Source: an uncultured Lachnospiraceae bacterium (lineage in GTDB: Bacteria; Bacillota; Clostridia; Lachnospirales; Lachnospiraceae). Taken from it: 34,704 bases of DNA. Made by a program: the position numbers and the translations under genes. Of the stretch, positions 29,382-34,704 are shown piece after piece (positions within the stretch are counted from its first letter, which is position 1; each line of letters starts with the position of its first letter). The stretch spans positions 1 to 34,704 of the forward strand of contig CAJTTU010000003.1 in assembly GCA_910579325.1 (NCBI GenBank). Reading direction: 5' to 3'. The notes beneath the pieces are model-generated. The model made no database searches. It was not told the origin of the DNA and was given only the letters and a program-made list of their open reading frames with translations.

Positions 29382-30946
29382 TTTCTCACTTCCACCTCCA
29401 GCTCCATCCCCGGCGCGATCAGGTCTGCGTCCTCACCGATCACCGCCCGGTTACGCCCATAAATCTCCCCCCAGCGGTCTCCGTCCCCCAACAGACGCAT
29501 GGCGAGCAAAGACAGGGAGTCCCCTTCCCGTACCATCACGGTTACGGTATGGGCAAAGAAATTTTCCTCCTCCCATTTCAGGCGGGGATATGTGTTGTCT
29601 GCCGTCTCTGCCCAGATATCCTCCCACCGGGCGTCCTCCGAAAGCAATATTTCCTCCCACCGCTCCCGGTCGCACCAAGTCCAGTCGACGGGTGTACACA
29701 GATACTCATAAAATCCGCTGTCAAACCCTTCCGCCTTCGCGTCCGAGCGGTACAGCCAGACCCGTTCCCCCTCTCCCCGGTCGATTCCCGCACCGGGAAA
29801 GCCATAGATATATCCGTTATGATCCCGGGTATCCTGAAAAATCTCCTTGTCCGTTTTCTCCACCCTTGTGATTTTCCTGCCGCCCATAAAGCAGTTCCGG
29901 ATACGGGCTGCGGACGACGCCCCTTCCGGTACCCGCACCGCCATGGACTGAATCTCTCCGATCATGCCGCCGGTGCGGACATAGCCCGCCACATCTGTCC
30001 GGGTGTAACAGCCGGTAATACAGGCGCCCATGCCGGTGATTCCGCCCACACTGTTATAGCCGTCCACGGTTCCCATGCTGTAGCAGTTCCTGACGCATAC
30101 CGCCATGCCGCCGATTCCGCCCACATTGCCGCTGCCGGACACATTTCCCCGCATGTAACAACCGTCGATGTAATAAGCTTCCCCGGCAATCCCGCCGGCC
30201 TGACCCATAGAATCCACCGTTCCCTGAAAACTGCTGCTCTTCACGCTGGTGACGGTTCCGCCCACACCGCCGCCGGTGCCGTAGGAAGTCACCTTTCCGG
30301 TTACATGACAGTTATACAGATTGATCTCACCGTAATCCTCCTGGAAAAAATTCCACAGACAGCCCATAACGGCGCCTGTTCCATAGCTTCCGGTCACATC
30401 GCAGTCTTTTATATAGAGATTTTTAATCTCCGTTTCCACCTTTTCCAGAAATTCATCGCTGCTTCTGTCCACCATATAAGGATAGCCACTGGGCCGCAGG
30501 TCTTCCCTGCAGCCGAACAGCCCCTGAGCCTGTTCGTCCGGACGATTGATATACAGCCCTGTAATCACGTGGTTTCCGCCGTCAAAGGTACCGTTAAAGC
30601 AGCCTCCCTCCACGTATTCTTCATTTTCGTCCATATGCCCTTTCCGCCCGATGGGCTCCCATCCGCCTTCGTCTTTGCAGTATTCCTCCAAGTCCAGATC
30701 CGCAGTTAACCGATAAGATGCCGTCTGCGCCGCCACCCCCGGCTCAACCTCCCGGTTCTCATTGACCAAAAGGGCAAGCTGTCTGAGCTCGTCAGCCGAC
30801 CGGATCAGGTAGACCTCCCCGTCCTTCGCAAAACAGGCCTGCCCCTGCTTCCCCGAATCCCCGGCTGCGAACGCCTGAACTGGAAACATCCACAACAGCA
30901 ATAAAAACACAAGCTTATTAAATTTCTTCCCCGATTCTTTTCCCAT
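29378..30946 (-). CDS. Secreted GLUG-repeat protein with C-terminal LysM domain
   Basis: 522 residues. ATG 30946 gives a signal peptide MGKESGKKFNKLVFLLLLWM followed by FPVQAFAAG, with cleavage probably after AFA; GGGGTGAGGG stands just before it. RLTADLDLEEYCKDEGGWEP and FNGTFDGGNHVITGLYI are typical of beta-helix proteins, followed by GLUG-like repeats (GTGGGVGGTVTSVKSSSFQG, GNVGGIGGMAVCVRNCYSMG, YNSVGGITGMGACITGCYTR). The last 55 residues (VTVMVREGDSLSLLAMRLLG, then DGDRWGEIYGRNRAVIGEDA) are a LysM domain, suggesting attachment to peptidoglycan. Many cysteines sit in the repeats. The ligand is unknown. Confidence 0.85.
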   Translation of the reverse strand: MGKESGKKFNKLVFLLLLWMFPVQAFAAGDSGKQGQACFAKDGEVYLIRSADELRQLALLVNENREVEPGVAAQTASYRLTADLDLEEYCKDEGGWEPIGRKGHMDENEEYVEGGCFNGTFDGGNHVITGLYINRPDEQAQGLFGCREDLRPSGYPYMVDRSSDEFLEKVETEIKNLYIKDCDVTGSYGTGAVMGCLWNFFQEDYGEINLYNCHVTGKVTSYGTGGGVGGTVTSVKSSSFQGTVDSMGQAGGIAGEAYYIDGCYMRGNVSGSGNVGGIGGMAVCVRNCYSMGTVDGYNSVGGITGMGACITGCYTRTDVAGYVRTGGMIGEIQSMAVRVPEGASSAARIRNCFMGGRKITRVEKTDKEIFQDTRDHNGYIYGFPGAGIDRGEGERVWLYRSDAKAEGFDSGFYEYLCTPVDWTWCDRERWEEILLSEDARWEDIWAETADNTYPRLKWEEENFFAHTVTVMVREGDSLSLLAMRLLGDGDRWGEIYGRNRAVIGEDADLIAPGMELEVEVRK

Positions 30947-31281
30947 TCCCTCACCCCATATGATCAAGATGTACTCCTGATTATGCGCTCCCACATTCCC
31001 GCATTTCACACGATTTCCAATTCAGTTTACACGCTCAGATTCCAAAATGACATTACTTTTTCCTTACGATTCCGGTACAAATTCCTGTCGCGTTTCGGTC
31101 GGTTTCTATCAAGCTTTATCAAACTGCTTTATCAAACTCCGGTACTTCCTATTGTTTCCTTCTCACAAATATGTAATAATAAACTATACATTCGCAGACG
31201 CCTCGCTTTCAAGCAGCAATTTCCTCTGCGTTTGTGTGCCCTCGCTTCGCCGAGACAAAAAAGGAAAAGAAATCAAACACC
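30947..31281. other. Intergenic region with divergent upstream sequences
   Basis: No gene is recognised in this 335-base gap between the GLUG-LysM gene (minus) and the next plus-strand frame. It holds a perfect 13-bp tandem duplication, GCTTTATCAAACT, at 31113-31138, and a weak plus-strand promoter, TTGTTT (31152-31157) with TAATAA (31174-31179). Towards its end, GGAAAAGAAATCAAACACC precedes the short frame at 31282. Confidence 0.6.
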
Positions 31282-31356
31282 ATGAATAACTCTGCAGGAT
31301 TGACATGCCCATATCATCGGGCAGTGCGGAAAAAGAAAGGAAAACAAACGCCATGA
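31282..31356 (+). CDS. 24-codon upstream reading frame with duplicated start region
   Basis: ATG 31282 opens MNNSAGLTCPYHRAVRKKKG with KQTP at the end; its TGA overlaps the next gene's ATG (ATGA at 31353-31356). The sequence before this start (AAGGAAAAGAAATCAAACACC split around the spacer) closely resembles that before the main gene (AAGGAAAACAAACGCC), and both frames begin ATGAATAAC, so the start region appears duplicated. A peptide role or translational coupling is possible. Confidence 0.45.
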   Translation: MNNSAGLTCPYHRAVRKKKGKQTP

Positions 31357-31898
31357 ATAACCCCCAGGAAATCCAGGAACAGTACCGACAGTACCGGAGT
31401 TCCCTTTACGATGAGTATCCCCAGGCAGCGCGCTTCGAACAGTCCAAAAGAAGATTCGCTCAGATCCTTATGCTCTTGTGCTTAGCCGTTCATCTGTCCT
31501 TTTTATATCAGACAGGTACAACGTCCGGAGGCGTCACGGGATACGATATATTAAGAACCGTCTCTGCCATGGGTACGGAAATCATCTTCCTGCTGGCAGC
31601 CATGGGGCCGAGGCGGCGGATGGCTCCCCTGCTGTATTTATTGGCACTGTACCGCCTGGCCTATCCGGCAGGCACAGACCAGTTTCTTCCGGAGATGATC
31701 GCAGCCCTTTCCGGGACAGATTTTGGACAGGAACCGCTGGCCGCCGCCATCACTGTCTGTTCCCTTCTGTACGGACTGCTGATCCTGGCCGCCGCCATGT
31801 GGCTGACTCTGCCGCCAAAAAATAAAAAGCTTGCCGAGGAACTGGAACAGCTGAACCTGAAGCTACAGCAGTTTATAAAGGAGCATCCGGTAAAATAA
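31353..31898 (+). CDS. Membrane protein of unknown function (181 aa)
   Basis: Starts MNNPQEIQEQYRQYRSSLYD, a charged cytosolic-type region. Four membrane segments follow: RFAQILMLLCLAVHLSFLY, MGTEIIFLLAAMG, APLLYLLALYRLAYPA and AAAITVCSLLYGLLILAAAM. The tail KNKKLAEELEQLNLKLQQFI could form a short coiled coil. I do not recognise the family. AAAGGAAAA is about 10 bases before the ATG. The overlapping upstream frame may couple its translation. It converges on a secreted-protein gene, with a hairpin between. Confidence 0.7.
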   Translation: MNNPQEIQEQYRQYRSSLYDEYPQAARFEQSKRRFAQILMLLCLAVHLSFLYQTGTTSGGVTGYDILRTVSAMGTEIIFLLAAMGPRRRMAPLLYLLALYRLAYPAGTDQFLPEMIAALSGTDFGQEPLAAAITVCSLLYGLLILAAAMWLTLPPKNKKLAEELEQLNLKLQQFIKEHPVK

Positions 31899-31913
31899 GC
31901 TGGCTTCCTGACA

Positions 31914-31968
31914 AACAAAATCCCTGCCGGAAATCAGGCATCTGTTAGGTTCTGATTTCCGGCAGGGA
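31914..31968 (-). terminator. Terminator between convergent genes
   Basis: TCCCTGCCGGAAATCAG (31921-31937) pairs perfectly with CTGATTTCCGGCAGGGA (31952-31968) over 17 bp. On the minus strand it is followed by TTTTGTTTGT, so it mainly ends the secreted-protein gene. Confidence 0.88.
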
Positions 31969-31999
31969 AAACCGCTTAACAAACCGTTAAACTATGTAA

Positions 32000-32872
32000 T
32001 TAAATCCGTTTTCTCCCCACTGCCATCTCCATCGCCGAAACTGCCATCCGAACAAGCAGCCATCCGATCGGCGCGGCATCCGAACCGTTATCCGCTGTTC
32101 CAGAATTTTCTATCTGTGAATTTCCCGCACCTGCCGGCTGAGAACCGTCGGAGCCTCCCGGCTGCTGGTTTGCCGGGGGATTTGACGGATCTTTTTTCTC
32201 TTTCAGCGTCAGCCTGGTCCGCGCCAGACCGTCCGTAAAGCGGATGCCAATAATATGGTTTCCGGGAGACAGCGTATTCACATATTCCGGTTTTAAGGTG
32301 ATAATGGTAGAACCGGCCTCGGCCGTATAACAATCCGCCCCAATTTCGGTTCCGTCCACCAGCACGCTGACAAATTTGCCAAAGGCCCAGTCCGCTCTGA
32401 TCACAATGCCGCCGCTTCCCTTCTTGGATACCGCCTCCACTGTGGAACCTGCGATTTCCAGATTTCCGCCCTGATTAAAAATACCTACGTCTGCGTCTGA
32501 TTCCGCATAGACGGAAGCGTCTCTGATCACCGTATTCTGCGATACGAATAAAGCCGGCCAGTAGCCGCTTGCGGTCAGCGAGGAATTTGCCGCCACCTCA
32601 AGATTCCCGCATAAAAGGGCGTTCGTTCCTGTCGACTTCACATTTGCCTCGGAATTAATAATCGTAATCTTCTCATTGGCATATAAAGCCAGGCCGCCGC
32701 TGTTAGACGCCGTCAGACGGGCGTTCACAATCTCCACATTCCCGGCGGAAATTCCGCTCTGCTCCGTACTGCCGATTTCTATCACGCTGTCCGCGGATGC
32801 CTGCTCCGGCCAAACCGTCCACATCAGACATACTGCCAGAAGCATACAAATCAAAGTTCTTTTTCGCCTCAT
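32000..32872 (-). CDS. Secreted repeat protein with damaged C-terminal anchor
   Basis: 290 residues. The signal peptide is MRRKRTLICMLLAVCLMWTV followed by WPEQASADS, with cleavage probably after ASA; GGAAAGGA lies 7 bases before the ATG. The mature part has short beta-helix-like turns (GGLALYANEKITIINSEANV, NALLCGNLEVAANSSLTA, GIFNQGGNLEIAGSTVEAVS), an Ig-like stretch (NHIIGIRFTDGLARTRLTLK) and a Pro/Gly/Ser linker. The end, APIGWLLVRMAVSAMEMAVG with RKRI, looks like the usual terminal membrane anchor plus basic tail but with charged residues (Arg, Glu) inside the hydrophobic stretch, which may weaken anchoring. Function unknown. Confidence 0.7.
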   Translation of the reverse strand: MRRKRTLICMLLAVCLMWTVWPEQASADSVIEIGSTEQSGISAGNVEIVNARLTASNSGGLALYANEKITIINSEANVKSTGTNALLCGNLEVAANSSLTASGYWPALFVSQNTVIRDASVYAESDADVGIFNQGGNLEIAGSTVEAVSKKGSGGIVIRADWAFGKFVSVLVDGTEIGADCYTAEAGSTIITLKPEYVNTLSPGNHIIGIRFTDGLARTRLTLKEKKDPSNPPANQQPGGSDGSQPAGAGNSQIENSGTADNGSDAAPIGWLLVRMAVSAMEMAVGRKRI

Positions 32873-32954
32873 TCTTGTTCCTTTCCTGTTGGCATTGTAA
32901 TGATTGCAGTGCTCATTACTTTAACATATATCTCAGGAATTTGTAATCAAAAAA

Positions 32955-32967
32955 TGACTAATAGTCA
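32955..32967. promoter_or_regulatory. 13-bp palindrome TGACTA-A-TAGTCA, candidate operator
   Basis: A perfect palindrome upstream of the secreted-protein gene. On the minus strand it overlaps a possible -35 (TTGACT) with TACAAA about 17 bases further on. The remaining bases of 32873-33074 are AT-rich and hold no recognised gene. Confidence 0.4.
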
Positions 32968-33074
32968 AAAAATAAAGAAATATACCATTTGGACCAGATT
33001 GCACAAATCCACTTCCATGTTTGGATAGGGCGTCATATAGTACAAATCGGCAAAAATCACTATAATAAATGCAA

Positions 33075-34547
33075 TTAAAGGGCATCCAGCAGAGAGATGG
33101 AAATTAACAGTACATTTTTTGATAAATTATCAGATAAATCTATCGAGAGCATCTCCTTGATTTTATCCATGCGGTACAGAAGCGTATTCCGATGGACATA
33201 GATCATGGCCGCCGCCTCTCTGGAATTGCCGGAACAGATCAGATAGGCATGAAGGGTCCGGATATACTCTGTTCCATTGCTCTGATCGGACTCATACAGC
33301 AAAAGGATGTCAGGATGAATCATGGAATAAAGATAGGGCGTCGAATTCGCGCAGGCTACCAACTCATCGTAAAAAATATCGTCAAAATAAACGATATCCT
33401 GATTCGTCAGCAATGCTTTTTGTACCGCGTTGTGGGCCTGCTGATAAAAGGCCTTCAAAGCGGCAAGCGACTGAAAACCGTAGCTGACGCCCGATAACAA
33501 TTTGTTGTGAGACGTATCCATCAGCACACTGATCACCTCGCGGGCATAGGCGGAAGAACGGTTATTGATCACGGTAACCAGAAAATTGTCATGAAAGACA
33601 ACGCAGGCCTCCGGGAACGTTTTTTTAATGACATCCCGAAACCGGCCGATTACCACCGAGTCGATTCCCGAGGGCGCGCAGGAACAGATAACCTGAAAAT
33701 TCCCCTGACGGATCCACTCATTGCTCCGGAGAATCGCATTCATCTGATTCCAGTTGCTGATATTGTCATTCAGAATCTGGGAAACGATATCTTCAATATC
33801 CGACAGCGCGAAATAGCGGTTGCGGTGAAGGGCAAGGGCCTGCTCCACGATATGGGCATAGGTTTTCAGAATATGGATATCACTTGGATAGAAAGGGCGC
33901 TCATATTCATAAATAATGACGGATCCCACCCGCTCATTGCGGATTCTCAGATTTGAAAAGAGAATATTTTTCCCCCAGATCGGCGACTTGTCCAGCCTGG
34001 GATAATTGTTTCCATACATCTCGCTGAAATAAGAGCTTTCATGATAACTGTTAATAAATTCAAAAGGCAGATTTCCGTTTTCCAGGCGTTCTTTCCAGAC
34101 CGGATTAATGGAAGCCGGATACTGAGGCGAGATGGCCAGGGTCTGCCCGTTCGCGGAACTGATAAACATGGGGGACTGAAACACCTGATGTCCCAGTTCC
34201 AGAAATTCCTGGAGGGAAGCGTCGCGGATCACCGCCTCCAGCAGTCCGGTCTCCCACCGGTTATAAAATTCAAAAGCCCGGATACACTCGTTTAATATGA
34301 CCTCCGGATTCTCGTTATGGATATAAATAATATTGTTTTTACTGCAGATCACGGCAGCAGGCAGAGACGGATACATAAAATCTTCCGCCGAGCCAATAAA
34401 AACCATGTCGCTGACATCTTTGTCAGAGGAATAGTCACGTAAATAGCGGACACCGCAAAGCACCGGCTGATCATCCTCGATGGCCGCTTCGATGCTAAAA
34501 TATTTTCGTTTCATCCAGTCAAGCAGGTTGCCGATGCTGAGACGCAT
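33075..34547 (-). CDS. PucR/CdaR-type transcriptional regulator
   Basis: 490 residues. The C-terminal segment NGTEYIRTLHAYLICSGNSR, EAAAMIYVHRNTLLYRMDKI and KEMLSIDLSD is the PucR-type HTH_30 domain (AA..L.VHRNTL.YR..KI). It is preceded by a GGDEF-like fold region (LSGVSYGFQSLAALKAFYQQ, AHNAVQKALLTNQDIVYFDD) usual in CdaR-type proteins. The N-terminal part is a sensory region of unknown ligand. ATG 34547 was chosen because AAGGAG lies 7 bases upstream, inside a longer frame starting at 34565. The target genes are not evident; they may lie beyond the window edge. Confidence 0.85.
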   Translation of the reverse strand: MRLSIGNLLDWMKRKYFSIEAAIEDDQPVLCGVRYLRDYSSDKDVSDMVFIGSAEDFMYPSLPAAVICSKNNIIYIHNENPEVILNECIRAFEFYNRWETGLLEAVIRDASLQEFLELGHQVFQSPMFISSANGQTLAISPQYPASINPVWKERLENGNLPFEFINSYHESSYFSEMYGNNYPRLDKSPIWGKNILFSNLRIRNERVGSVIIYEYERPFYPSDIHILKTYAHIVEQALALHRNRYFALSDIEDIVSQILNDNISNWNQMNAILRSNEWIRQGNFQVICSCAPSGIDSVVIGRFRDVIKKTFPEACVVFHDNFLVTVINNRSSAYAREVISVLMDTSHNKLLSGVSYGFQSLAALKAFYQQAHNAVQKALLTNQDIVYFDDIFYDELVACANSTPYLYSMIHPDILLLYESDQSNGTEYIRTLHAYLICSGNSREAAAMIYVHRNTLLYRMDKIKEMLSIDLSDNLSKNVLLISISLLDAL

Positions 34548-34582
34548 ACTGTCACTCCTTTTCATCTATGATTTTTTCAGTG

Positions 34583-34614
34583 ATTATACATGATTGTTTC
34601 TGTTTAGTCAATCA
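34583..34614 (-). promoter_or_regulatory. Promoter of the PucR-type gene with an inverted repeat
   Basis: TTGACT (34606-34611) and TATAAT (34583-34588) with a 17-base spacer on the minus strand, a near-consensus promoter. TGATTG and CAATCA (34591-34614) form an inverted repeat over the -35 and spacer, a candidate autoregulatory site. The AT-rich rest to 34704 shows no gene. Confidence 0.8.
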
Positions 34615-34704
34615 TTTTTTATAAATTTATAGTTTGTTAAAACAATATATTATTACATATTCAAACATAATAAATCAAATATCGTGCGAAACATTCCTTT
34701 ATGC

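Noticed and set aside
29549..30709. 386-codon open frame on the plus strand
   Set aside because: Antisense shadow of the GLUG-LysM gene; composition (very rich in His and Ala) is typical of a reverse-frame artefact of Gly-rich repeats.

Overview
The window looks like a chromosomal segment of an anaerobic Firmicute of the class Clostridia, most likely Lachnospiraceae. The grounds are a SCIFF (six cysteines in about 45 residues) peptide locus beside a fused SecDF-Tgt-YajC operon, a T-box-controlled tryptophan locus, AGGAGG-type ribosome binding sites, and accessory genes (DUF3847, GLUG-LysM secreted protein, PucR regulator) typical of gut Clostridia. No rRNA, tRNA or CRISPR array was seen.

Layout. 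Bases 1-3740 are the worn remains of an integrative or conjugative element: a truncated Rpn-type transposase start, a DUF3847 protein, a STAND NTPase, a small conserved protein, a helix-turn-helix gene broken by one stop codon and a truncated sigma factor. Bases 3900-7540 hold a DUF1848 protein, a GNAT acetyltransferase, a Vat/CatB-like xenobiotic acetyltransferase preceded by a possible leader peptide, and a TIM-barrel sugar isomerase-like protein. Bases 7763-13260 are one minus-strand operon: scfA (precursor peptide, 47 aa), scfB (radical SAM maturase), secDF, tgt and yajC, with a strong promoter before scfA and a terminator after yajC.

Bases 13300-19100 are rich in broken genes: an AAA-ATPase/PD-(D/E)XK protein with two lesions, an MFS transporter collapsed by deletion onto the end of a BCCT transporter, and fragments of sigma-54 (rpoN) and of a sigma-54 activator lying back to back. 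Between them are a small RHH protein, a TIGR04086-like membrane protein, an acyltransferase-3 protein, and a highly structured 5' leader in front of the dead MFS gene. Bases 19114-24770 form a sulfur-assimilation block: metY, a LysR regulator, cysK, a flavodoxin, a MarR regulator and an IscR-like Rrf2 regulator.

Bases 24900-28390 are a T-box-controlled trp locus in which trpD, trpC and trpF are deletion remnants, trpA has a one-base frameshift, and only trpB is intact. The end (28400-34704) holds a YafQ/DinJ-type toxin-antitoxin pair, a secreted GLUG-LysM protein overlapping a damaged XRE gene, an unknown membrane protein, a secreted repeat protein and a PucR-type regulator.

Three themes stand out. 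(1) Gene decay is heavy, often by short deletions that join reading frames. (2) Several genes carry duplicated translation-start regions or short upstream reading frames; the clearest is four tandem 35-bp copies before lysR, each with its own Shine-Dalgarno, start, six codons and stop. (3) Leader-type control recurs (T-box, MFS leader, possible vat leader, a 53-aa reading frame before cysK). All functions are read from sequence alone; no database search was run.
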